DNA of 33,961 bases from Microcoleus sp. LEGE 07076 (GTDB taxonomy: Bacteria; Cyanobacteriota; Cyanobacteriia; Cyanobacteriales; Microcoleaceae), in contig NZ_JADEWV010000055.1 in the NCBI RefSeq assembly GCF_015207455.1, positions 1 to 33,961 of the forward strand, written 5' to 3'. The position numbers and the translations under genes were made by a program. How positions within the stretch are numbered: the stretch's first letter is position 1; every line of letters begins with the position of its first letter. The notes below the pieces were generated by a model. It saw only the letters and a program-made list of their open reading frames with translations. It did no database searches and had not been told where the DNA came from. Positions 7,966 through 15,047 of the stretch are shown here, piece by piece.

Positions 7966-8030
7966 GTAGGGTGCGTCGCCTGCGATCAATCCTAACTAAA
8001 GATTGATAATCTCGCAGCGACGCACCTGAC
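7966..8030. repeat. Palindromic element (GGTGCGTCGC family)
   Basis: Arms GGTGCGTCGC (7970-7979) and GCGACGCACC (8017-8026) are perfect complements; the interior also pairs in part (CTGCGA/TCGCAG and ATCAATC/GATTGAT). It is the same family as 5481-5660 and lies 3' of the cupin gene, 5' of the sensor kinase. Confidence 0.85.
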
Positions 8031-8137
8031 AAAAACCTCTGGTACTCATCCAATTTTATATCTTAAAATTATCTGCGTTGCATCTGTGTTTATCTGCCTT
8101 GAATCTGCACTCGATCGCTCAATCGCGAAATTTATCC

Positions 8138-8770
8138 TTAAAAAATCTCCGCCGTACCTTTGACACGATCAAATTCAAAGCGTCGAGCATAATCTGCTTC
8201 ACCATAAAGATTAAAACTAACGGTTGGTTCATTTCCCAGCGCTTCCACATGATGAATTGCATCGGGCATTAAGCACAAAACATCACCGGGTGCAAGCAAA
8301 ATATCTCCCACTGTTTGAATTTTATCGGGAAACTTCGGAATTGGCGATCGCCTCCACAAAGTATTTTTCTCCTGTCCACCCAGTAGCGCCACCAGTCCCC
8401 AACTAGCATGATTGTGAATCGGAGAAACCGCACCCGGAGCCCAAGCCACCAACTGCACAGTCAGAGAAAAAAACGGTTCATCATAAAGAGTTTGTACCGC
8501 CCATCCCGTCTCAGAGTCAGGTTCGAGAAGAGCAATTTGCAGCCAGGGAGAACTATCTAACAGCCTACGGACAAGGGGACAAATTGCCTGAAGTCGTAAA
8601 TAATCATCACTAATTTGCTCTAATACATCTTCCAAATCAGTTAAAAATCGGTAAAGTCGGTAAGGATGAGTCAAATCTTCAATTTGATTAGTAGCCTCGC
8701 AAACATCGTACCGTCCATCATCATTAACTAACCAGTCTTTTCCTGTCATAAATTTGACACCAATAGTCAT
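8138..8770 (-). CDS. Cysteine dioxygenase-like cupin protein
   Basis: A 210-residue cupin resembling cysteine dioxygenase type I and 3-mercaptopropionate dioxygenase. These non-haem iron enzymes oxidise a thiol to a sulfinate. The first cupin motif is HNHASWGLVALLGGQEKNTLW (H119 and H121 as metal ligands) and the second includes LMPDAIHHVEALG (H173 or H174). The cupin arrangement PGDVLCLMPD and the closing SFNLYGE are typical of the family. The N-terminal 100 residues are mostly helical and family-typical. The start at 8770 gives MTIGVKFMTG; a second ATG (8749) is possible. It is monocistronic by position. Substrate (cysteine, mercaptopropionate or another thiol) cannot be told from the sequence. 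Confidence 0.8.
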   Translation of the reverse strand: MTIGVKFMTGKDWLVNDDGRYDVCEATNQIEDLTHPYRLYRFLTDLEDVLEQISDDYLRLQAICPLVRRLLDSSPWLQIALLEPDSETGWAVQTLYDEPFFSLTVQLVAWAPGAVSPIHNHASWGLVALLGGQEKNTLWRRSPIPKFPDKIQTVGDILLAPGDVLCLMPDAIHHVEALGNEPTVSFNLYGEADYARRFEFDRVKGTAEIF

Positions 8771-9042
8771 GGTATATCTCCACTCTATAAGATATTCCTG
8801 CTAACTAGATGATGCGTTGCTAATTCCTAGATGAATTTTTGCTGAAGAAACGAGCCGATTGAGCCTTCAGAGTTTTATCTGCCATCCATCTCTTCCTCAT
8901 CTAGCCCTCATATTCTTGAGTGTTAATGTAAATAACCTCAAATATTGAGAACAACAAACAGCCACCAATTTGCCAGAGATCAAAAACTCTCAAGCAAATA
9001 TCTGGTCTGAAACTACTAACTATTCATCGGGAAATTAAACAC

Positions 9043-9765
9043 ATGAAAGTAAAATACCTTACCACGATCGCCATTGCCACTATTCTAGGTTTGGCAACAG
9101 CTAGTGTTAGCTACGCCAACTTCAAGGCTGCCACCAACTCAAACTCTACAACCGTTTCCTTCAAGATTGCAGAAGCCAATCCTTGTGCGGGTAAAGCCAA
9201 TCCTTGTGCGGGTAAAAATCCTTGCGCTGGAAAAGCCAATCCTTGTGCTGGCAAAAATCCTTGTGCGGGTAAAAATCCTTGTGCGGGTAAAGCCAATCCT
9301 TGCGCGGGTAAAGCCAATCCTTGTGCTGGAAAAGCCAATCCTTGTGCGGGTAAAAGTAGCACAACAACTGTTCATCCTAAGTATTACACCGAAAAAGGTA
9401 TGGCTCTTGATGGTCAGGATGTCGTAGCCTATTTCACCCAAAGCAAATTATTGATGGGAGTTAGCCAGTTTAAACATAATTGGGGTGGCACAACTTGGAT
9501 GTTTGCTAGCGCAGCAAACCGTGATATGTTTGCTAAAAATCCTGAAAAGTATGCTCCTGAATACGGTGGATATTGCGCCCAGGCTGCGAGTGAAGGAAAT
9601 CTTGTTGCTACCCAGCCTGATGCTTGGAAAATTGTTGATGGGAAGCTTTATCTCAACTACGACAAGAAAGTACAGGCACAGTGGATGGGTGATATTCCCG
9701 GTCACATTGCTTTAGCAAATAAAAATTGGCCTGCTATTCTCAATAACAAAGAATTGTTCCGCTAA
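9043..9765 (+). CDS. Secreted YHS-domain protein with nine NPCAGK repeats
   Basis: A 240-residue exported protein. A signal peptide (about 1-26, with cleavage likely after SVSYA) is followed by a short Thr/Ser-rich stretch and then nine NPCAGK units (46-104), five of them followed by an extra Ala. From about 108 a YHS-like domain follows: YYTEKGMALDGQDVVAYFT, then FKHNWGGTTWMFASAANRDMFAKNPEKYAPEYGGYCA. YHS domains are associated with metal (copper) handling and metal-dependent oxidoreductases, and nine evenly spaced cysteines next to one suggest a metal-chelating or redox array in the periplasm or cell surface; that role is inferred. The DNA behind the repeat has 18- and 21-bp units, always a multiple of 3. 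An ATG at 9043 directly precedes the signal peptide. Confidence 0.85.
   Translation: MKVKYLTTIAIATILGLATASVSYANFKAATNSNSTTVSFKIAEANPCAGKANPCAGKNPCAGKANPCAGKNPCAGKNPCAGKANPCAGKANPCAGKANPCAGKSSTTTVHPKYYTEKGMALDGQDVVAYFTQSKLLMGVSQFKHNWGGTTWMFASAANRDMFAKNPEKYAPEYGGYCAQAASEGNLVATQPDAWKIVDGKLYLNYDKKVQAQWMGDIPGHIALANKNWPAILNNKELFR
9178..9354 (+). repeat. In-frame NPCAGK-coding tandem repeat
   Basis: Nine copies of an AATCCTTGTGCGGGTAAA-type 18-bp unit, with a GCC spacer after copies 1, 3, 6, 7 and 8. Synonymous differences between copies (TGT or TGC for Cys, GCG or GCT for Ala, GGT, GGA or GGC for Gly) show that the peptide is conserved while the codons drift. Confidence 0.95.
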
Positions 9766-9790
9766 ACTCAAAGTGAAGAAGGAAGAGGAC

Positions 9791-9882
9791 GCAGGAGGCA
9801 GGAGGCAGGAGGCAGAGGAAAGAAGGAAGGTAGTCAACTGTCAACTGTCAACTATCAACTATCAACTATTAACTATCAACTG
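9791..9882. repeat. Heptamer arrays in the bcsA leader
   Basis: GCAGGAG x3 plus a partial copy (9791-9815), then seven TCAACTR units (9834-9882, one with TTAACTA). The arrays end 4 nt before the ATG at 9887 and leave no recognisable Shine-Dalgarno sequence. Confidence 0.85.
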
Positions 9883-9886
9883 TCAT

Positions 9887-11734
9887 ATGACTTCATGGCT
9901 GAATTCTTTGGGCTTGCATCGTCGGGACAGTGCCCGCAGCAACCGGATACCGATCGCCACCCTCGTGATGTTAGGTTCAGTTATCGTAACCGGTGGACTG
10001 GTTGCAGCTTGGTTTTCTGGTAACGGTACTCTCTATTATCTATTTGCCAAACTCCAATCAATGCAAAATCATCCTCCAATGTGGCTGGAAGTGCCAATGG
10101 TAATGGGGGAGTCTTTGCTAACACCTACGATCGCTCTGCTGGCCATTTCTTGGCTGATTATGCGTGTTTCGCCCGTACCCCGAACCTGGTCGCGGGTTGT
10201 AGTCATAGGCATTTTGTTGGTGTTGGTGACTCGTTATATGCTGTGGCGATCGCTCACAACTTTAAATGTATCCAATCCCTTAGATGGAGTCTTTAGCATT
10301 GGGTTATTTCTCCTAGAACTTTTCCTCTTGCTTACCAATATCCTTCAGTTATTTTTGATGTTGCGCGTCAAGGATCGGCGTTCCGAAGCGAATCGGTTGG
10401 CGATCGATGTAGTTGAGGGTCGATTCGCGCCCTCGGTTGATATTTTGATTCCCACTTACAACGAGCCTGTTTATCTTCTCAAACGCACGGTAATTGGCTG
10501 TCAAGCCATCGAGTATACCAATAAAAAAATCTATCTTCTAGATGACACTAAGCGTGAAGAAATGCGAGAACTTGCAGAGGAATTAGGGTGTGAATACCGC
10601 ACTAGAGCTAATAATAACCATGCAAAAGCAGGGAATTTGAATCATGCTTTGACTCAGACTCAAGGAGATTTCATCGTTGTTTTTGATGCCGATTTTATCC
10701 CTACCAAAAACTTTCTGATTCGCACTGTTGGTTTCTTCCAAGATCCGAAAGTTGCCCTGGTTCAAACGCCTCAAAGTTATTACAATGCTGACCCGATCGC
10801 CCGTAACTTAGGTTTGGATAACGCGATCGCGCCGGAAGAAGAGGTTTTTTACCGCCAAATTGAACCGCTCAAAGATGGGGCCGGCAGTGTAGTTTGTTCT
10901 GGAACTTCCTTTGTTGTGAGGCGCAGCGCCTTAGTACACGCCGGAGGATTTGTTACAGAATCCCTTAGTGAAGATTATTTCACAGGCATTAAACTCTCTG
11001 CTAAAGGCTATCGTTTGGTGTATCTCAATGAAAAACTTAGCGCTGGTTTAGCAGCCGAAAATATTTCTGCTTACGCGACTCAACGGCTGCGCTGGGCGCG
11101 CGGAACTTTACAAGCTTTTTTTATTGATTCCAATCCCCTGACTATCCCGGGATTAAACCTGATTCAGCGACTCGCCCATTTAGAAGGACTCCTGAATTGG
11201 TTTGGTAGCATTCCGCGCATCGGCTTTCTGTTGATGCCCTTAGCTTATTCCTTTTTGGGCGTGATTCCCATCCGAGCCACTGTTCCCGAAATGTTGTACT
11301 TTTTTCTGCCCTATTATTTAGTGCAGTTAACGGTTTTCTCGTGGTTGAATCATCGATCGCGATCGGCATTACTCTCTGATATTTATTCGCTGGTACTGGC
11401 ATTTCCGCTGGTTTTGACGGTCTTTGGGGTAATGCTTTCTCCCTTCTCCAAAGGATTTAACGTCACAGCCAAAGGTACTGTGAGCGATCGCTTTTCCTTC
11501 AACTGGAAATTAGCGCTACCGTTGCTGCTATTATTTATTCCGAATGCCATCAGCCTGTGGCACGTTCTGGGAACCTGTTTGATTCAATTTCAGATGCACG
11601 CCTCAGAGCCGGAAATCATCCAGAAGCTCAAAGGATTTGGGATTGGTTGGATTTGGAGCGCCTACAACCTTTTAATTATCAGCATTACGCTGTTAATATT
11701 GTTAGATGCTCCTAAATCAGATCGATACGAATAA
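9887..11734 (+). CDS. bcsA: Cellulose-synthase-like family 2 glycosyltransferase, PilZ domain cut off
   Basis: A 615-residue membrane glycosyltransferase related to BcsA, which polymerises glucose from UDP-glucose and extrudes the glucan. Several N-terminal membrane helices precede the GT2 domain with LLDDTKRE (D219, D220), VVFDADF (D267, D269), SLSEDYFTG (E362, D363) and QRLRW (399-403), the full catalytic set. C-terminal membrane helices follow. The frame could extend upstream to 9773, but those 38 residues translate heptamer repeats, so ATG 9887 is preferred. The frame stops at TAA 11732-11734 and continues uninterrupted into a PilZ domain. BcsA normally has PilZ in the same chain, where c-di-GMP opens the active-site gate, so this product would be catalytically complete but uncoupled from c-di-GMP in cis. 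Product identity as cellulose rather than another glucan is likely, not proven. Confidence 0.85.
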   Translation: MTSWLNSLGLHRRDSARSNRIPIATLVMLGSVIVTGGLVAAWFSGNGTLYYLFAKLQSMQNHPPMWLEVPMVMGESLLTPTIALLAISWLIMRVSPVPRTWSRVVVIGILLVLVTRYMLWRSLTTLNVSNPLDGVFSIGLFLLELFLLLTNILQLFLMLRVKDRRSEANRLAIDVVEGRFAPSVDILIPTYNEPVYLLKRTVIGCQAIEYTNKKIYLLDDTKREEMRELAEELGCEYRTRANNNHAKAGNLNHALTQTQGDFIVVFDADFIPTKNFLIRTVGFFQDPKVALVQTPQSYYNADPIARNLGLDNAIAPEEEVFYRQIEPLKDGAGSVVCSGTSFVVRRSALVHAGGFVTESLSEDYFTGIKLSAKGYRLVYLNEKLSAGLAAENISAYATQRLRWARGTLQAFFIDSNPLTIPGLNLIQRLAHLEGLLNWFGSIPRIGFLLMPLAYSFLGVIPIRATVPEMLYFFLPYYLVQLTVFSWLNHRSRSALLSDIYSLVLAFPLVLTVFGVMLSPFSKGFNVTAKGTVSDRFSFNWKLALPLLLLFIPNAISLWHVLGTCLIQFQMHASEPEIIQKLKGFGIGWIWSAYNLLIISITLLILLDAPKSDRYE

Positions 11735-12160
11735 TTTGATTTGCGTCGATTGGTACGGCTGGCGATCGACGGACAAATCTTTTGGGGCGTGACTACTTTT
11801 ATTTCTGAAGTGGGAGTTCATCTAGAGATTACTCAAGCCGGATTCCCGGCGCTGATTCCAGGAGAACTGCTCCCAGTCAAGTTCAAAATTCTGGAAGATA
11901 ATTTGAGGCTGCAAGGAGAGATAACTAGGGTGGATTTTAGCAATGAATTTCCCTCGGTACGCATCCGGTTTGATGAATTGGCTTTGCCGCAACATCGATG
12001 TCTGGTTGAGATGTTGTTTTGTCGTCCGAATCAATGGAAACGCTCTTGTGCTCCTGGTGAGTTAAAGTCTCTCTTCTTGTTATTTGGGATTTTATTGAAG
12101 CCTCGGGTTTTGTTCGATCGCGATCGGGCGATCGATTTCGTGAAAATCTCAAAAGTTTAG
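11735..12160 (+). pseudogene. Detached PilZ domain of the cellulose-synthase-like protein
   Basis: This stretch is in the same frame as the preceding glycosyltransferase and separated from it only by TAA 11732-11734. It begins FDLRRLVRLAIDGQIFWGV, matching the PilZ entry after the last BcsA helix, and has the RxxxR motif (RRLVR). The second PilZ motif, normally [D/N]xSxxG, reads FISEVG, so its first position is missing. The end, LVEMLFCRPNQWK...LLKPRVLFDRDRA, is typical of cyanobacterial BcsA C-termini. A TTG at 11741 could serve as a weak reinitiation start 6 nt after the stop, giving 139 residues; no Shine-Dalgarno sequence is visible. Either it is untranslated wreckage of a recent nonsense mutation or a reinitiated separate subunit. 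Confidence 0.75.
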
Positions 12161-12192
12161 TTTTATCCAGTTTAAAAACAAAAACGTGCTTT

Positions 12193-12894
12193 ATGGAATT
12201 TAAAGATTTTATGGCTTTGCTGCATCCTATTGTAGCTGTGGCGATCGTTTTTCCGATGCTTGGTATTGTGCTGAATATGGCTTGGCAAACTATGCAGCGC
12301 CGCCAGCAAATTGCATCTGGGGACAAGAGCAAAATTCCCCCTATAGTTGGCTCAGAACACGTCAAAGCAGGTAAAATTCTGTCTGGATCTGTGGTAGGAG
12401 TGACGTTGTTGGGTTTGGGCTACGCGATTTTTGAGCATATTTTGAGCGAACAAATTTGGAGCAAAAACTCGTTTCAAGTCGTTTTCATTGTACTGATGTT
12501 TGTTGCCACTGTTGCTTCTTTGGTGATGCTGTACCGAGCTGAGCCGGCTATGTGGCGCGGTATATTTGCGACTTTGACGGGTGCTGGTTTGGTGATTCTT
12601 GGCGCTCAAGATGGCGTTTATCGGCGCACCGATGAATGGTATTGGTCTCACTACTACATTGGCATCACCGCTGCGCTGCTGATGGTATTTTCGCTGGCGA
12701 TTGTTCAAGACATTTACAAAGATCGATCGAATCGCTGGCGCACGATCCATGTAATCTTGAATTCGATCGCTGTATTGCTCTTTTTGGGACAAGGAATGAC
12801 CGGAACCAGGGATTTGTTGGAAATTCCTCTGAGCTGGCAAAAACCTTATATTTATAGCTGTGACTTCACAAATAAGACTTGCCCGAAACCGTGA
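12193..12894 (+). CDS. DUF4079 family membrane protein
   Basis: A 233-residue integral membrane protein with about six hydrophobic segments (roughly 8-30, 63-83, 95-115, 121-138, 152-172 and 190-206), starting MEFKDFMALLHPIVAV. It matches the cyanobacterial DUF4079 family, whose members look like cytochrome b561/ferric-reductase-type helical bundles. Histidines lie in or beside helices at HP (11-12), FEH, SHYY and IH; haem binding is possible but inferred. It follows the PilZ segment by 32 nt on the same strand, so it could be co-transcribed with the cellulose-synthase-like gene. An inverted repeat starts 8 nt after its stop. Confidence 0.8.
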   Translation: MEFKDFMALLHPIVAVAIVFPMLGIVLNMAWQTMQRRQQIASGDKSKIPPIVGSEHVKAGKILSGSVVGVTLLGLGYAIFEHILSEQIWSKNSFQVVFIVLMFVATVASLVMLYRAEPAMWRGIFATLTGAGLVILGAQDGVYRRTDEWYWSHYYIGITAALLMVFSLAIVQDIYKDRSNRWRTIHVILNSIAVLLFLGQGMTGTRDLLEIPLSWQKPYIYSCDFTNKTCPKP

Positions 12895-12902
12895 GGGGGA
12901 GG

Positions 12903-12962
12903 ATCTGTGTTTTGTAAAAAGATTTTTTTCGCTTTGGGATGCTACAAATATAAAACACAGAT
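12903..12962 (+). terminator. Inverted repeat after the DUF4079 gene
   Basis: ATCTGTGTTTTGTA (12903-12916) and TATAAAACACAGAT (12949-12962) pair over 14 positions with one mismatch; the loop is 32 nt. Its place 8 nt after the stop suggests transcript termination or 3' end protection, but no T run follows, so a classical rho-independent terminator is not shown. Confidence 0.5.
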
Positions 12963-13232
12963 GCTCGCTGCCACATTACTGTCATTTTTGGGTGCTCGAC
13001 TTCACAAGCGTTGTCCAGAAAGGTTTAGAGCCACTTTATGAGCTATAAAATGTTTGAGTCCGGCTAAGAACTGCTGAATAAAATAATTGGAAAAACTATT
13101 GACATTTGCCACTATCTATGATTTATTTCCCCATCCGGAGATTTTTCAAAAAAAATTCACAAATATTAAGTTTTGCTTAAATTTAGTATTATAATTGTCG
13201 TAACTTCCAACTAAGTATTTATTCTCACTATC
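12963..13232 (+). promoter_or_regulatory. ndhD upstream region with candidate promoter
   Basis: AT-rich DNA before ndhD. A perfect TATAAT lies at 13190-13195, 37 nt before the ATG, with a weak TTAAGT at 13167-13172 (17-nt spacer). A perfect TTGACA at 13099-13104 has only a weak TTTATT (13122-13127) at 17 nt. Either may be the promoter. No gene is credible in this gap. Confidence 0.4.
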
Positions 13233-14963
13233 ATGATAGCGGATCAATTTCCTTGGCTGACCGCAATTGTCATCCTACCACTCATAGCTGCCGCCGCCAT
13301 CCCTTTTTTGCCGGATACAGACGGCAAAACAGTCCGCTGGTATGCTCTGAGCGTTGGGATTGCAGACTTTGTATTGATGTGCTGGGTGTTTTGGACTCAT
13401 TACGATCCGAGCATTTCTACTTTCCAAATCGTCGAGAAATATTCCTGGATTCCTTCTTTAGGGCTCAATTGGTCTGTTTCGGTTGACGGATTGTCGGTGC
13501 CGCTGGTGTTGTTGGCGGGATTGGTGACGACGCTTTCTATTTTTGCTGCGTGGGAGGTCGATCGCAAGCCAAAACTATTCTACTTCCTAATGCTGGTGAT
13601 GTATTCGGCACAAATAGGAGTATTCGTCGCCCAAGACATCATGCTGCTGTTCATTGTCTGGGAATTAGAACTAATTCCGGTGTACCTGCTAATCTCGATT
13701 TGGGGCGGACAAAACCGTCGCTACGCAGCTACCAAATTCTTGATTTACACTGCTGGTGCTTCCATTTTTATTCTGGTAGCTGCCTTAGCAATGGGATTTT
13801 ACGGCGGAGGAAACGTTACCTTCGACATGGTAGAACTCGGCTTGAAGGACTATCCGCTAGGTTTAGAAATCCTACTTTATGCGGGATTGTTCATTGCCTT
13901 CGGCGTGAAACTGGCGATTTTCCCCTTTCACACATGGCTGCCTGATGCCCACGGCGAAGCATCTTCTCCCGTGTCGATGATTCTGGCCGGCGTGTTGCTG
14001 AAAATGGGCGGCTACGGACTGATCCGCCTGAATTTGGAACTTCTTCCGAAAGCACACATTTACTTTGCACCGATTATGGCGGTGCTGGGTGTTGTTAACA
14101 TTATCTACGGTGCGCTGAATTCCTTCGGCCAAACGAACATGAAGCGCCGCTTGGCGAATTCGTCGATTTCTCACATGGGATTCGTGTTGTTGGGTATTGC
14201 TTCCTTCACGGATTTGGGAATCAACGGGGCGCTGCTGCAAATGATTTCCCACGGTTTGATTGCTTCAGTATTGTTTTTCCTAGCTGGCGTTACCTACGAT
14301 CGCACCCATACAATGGTGATGGACGAGATGGGCGAGATTGGGAAAGTGATGCCGAAAGTGTTTGCCTTGTTTACCGCGGGCGCGATGGCTTCTTTGGCAC
14401 TCCCCGGGATGAGCGGTTTTGCTAGCGAACTGTCAGTGTTTGTAGGCGTTGCAACTAGCGATATTTACGGCACTTCTTTCCGCGCAGTAATAGTGTTCCT
14501 GGCGGCAGTGGGACTGATTTTGACACCGATTTATTTGCTCTCGATGCTGCGACAGTTATTTTACAACTGCGGGACACTGGCGGCTTGCGACCTTGAGGAT
14601 CTAGATTTGCGGAATCAGCGAGAAAATCTGGATGAAGCGGTGTGTTTTGGTAATAGTTGTATTTTGCCTGGTGATGCACAGTTTATTGATGCTAAACCTC
14701 GGGAAGTGGCGATCGCATTTTGCTTCTTGATACCGATTGTTGGCATTGGTTTTTATCCGAACATGGCGATGCAAGTCTACGATGCTAAGACTGTGGCAGT
14801 CAACGCAGAAGTCCGCCAATCTTACGTTCAAATTTCTCAAGCAAATCCTCGGATTTATACGCAGGGATTTTTGCTTCCCAAAATTGCACGAGCTCAAACA
14901 GCGCCTGCTTTGGGCAAAATTACGGGCTCCGAATCTGCTTCGGTTTTCGGTATTGTCAAATAA
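13233..14963 (+). CDS. ndhD: NAD(P)H-quinone oxidoreductase subunit 4 (NdhD)
   Basis: A proton-pumping antiporter-like membrane subunit of the cyanobacterial NDH-1 complex in the thylakoid membrane, which transfers electrons from ferredoxin to plastoquinone in respiration and cyclic flow. The 576-residue protein has about 14 hydrophobic helices. It carries the family stretches [23 protein letters not shown] (key Glu in the fifth helix), [40 protein letters not shown] (with the pump Lys) and [13 protein letters not shown]. The C-terminal 100 residues, beyond the last helices, are less conserved. Length and content fit the NdhD1/NdhD2 group of the respiratory form rather than the CO2-uptake NdhD3/D4 group, though I cannot separate these firmly by eye. 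The ATG at 13233 gives [10 protein letters not shown], a normal N-terminus. Confidence 0.95.
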   Translation: MIADQFPWLTAIVILPLIAAAAIPFLPDTDGKTVRWYALSVGIADFVLMCWVFWTHYDPSISTFQIVEKYSWIPSLGLNWSVSVDGLSVPLVLLAGLVTTLSIFAAWEVDRKPKLFYFLMLVMYSAQIGVFVAQDIMLLFIVWELELIPVYLLISIWGGQNRRYAATKFLIYTAGASIFILVAALAMGFYGGGNVTFDMVELGLKDYPLGLEILLYAGLFIAFGVKLAIFPFHTWLPDAHGEASSPVSMILAGVLLKMGGYGLIRLNLELLPKAHIYFAPIMAVLGVVNIIYGALNSFGQTNMKRRLANSSISHMGFVLLGIASFTDLGINGALLQMISHGLIASVLFFLAGVTYDRTHTMVMDEMGEIGKVMPKVFALFTAGAMASLALPGMSGFASELSVFVGVATSDIYGTSFRAVIVFLAAVGLILTPIYLLSMLRQLFYNCGTLAACDLEDLDLRNQRENLDEAVCFGNSCILPGDAQFIDAKPREVAIAFCFLIPIVGIGFYPNMAMQVYDAKTVAVNAEVRQSYVQISQANPRIYTQGFLLPKIARAQTAPALGKITGSESASVFGIVK

Positions 14964-14993
14964 TTTTATCGAATTCCGTGTTTGTTGAACATT

Positions 14994-15044
14994 GGGCGAT
15001 CGCTTTTTTGACTGGTTTTTTTGACTGGGGCGATCGCTTTTTTG
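14994..15044. repeat. Duplicated HIP1-plus-T-run motif
   Basis: GGGCGATCGCTTTTTTG occurs at 14994-15010 and again at 15028-15044, a 34-bp spacing, with TTGACTGG also duplicated between. It lies between the convergent ndhD and NB-ARC genes. The T runs could end transcription in the plus direction, but the stem is only the octamer itself. Confidence 0.7.
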
Positions 15045-15047
15045 TGA

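Noticed and set aside
9111-9441. Reverse-strand proteins over the NPCAGK repeat
   Set aside because: They are low-complexity shadows of the repeat on the other strand, without start signals or partners.
9773-9886. N-terminal extension of the cellulose-synthase-like protein
   Set aside because: The 38 extra residues translate GCAGGAG and TCAACTR heptamers and are not protein-like; ATG 9887 starts the real chain.
12860-13048. Plus-strand 62-residue gene after DUF4079
   Set aside because: It overlaps the DUF4079 end and an inverted repeat, and has no start signal.
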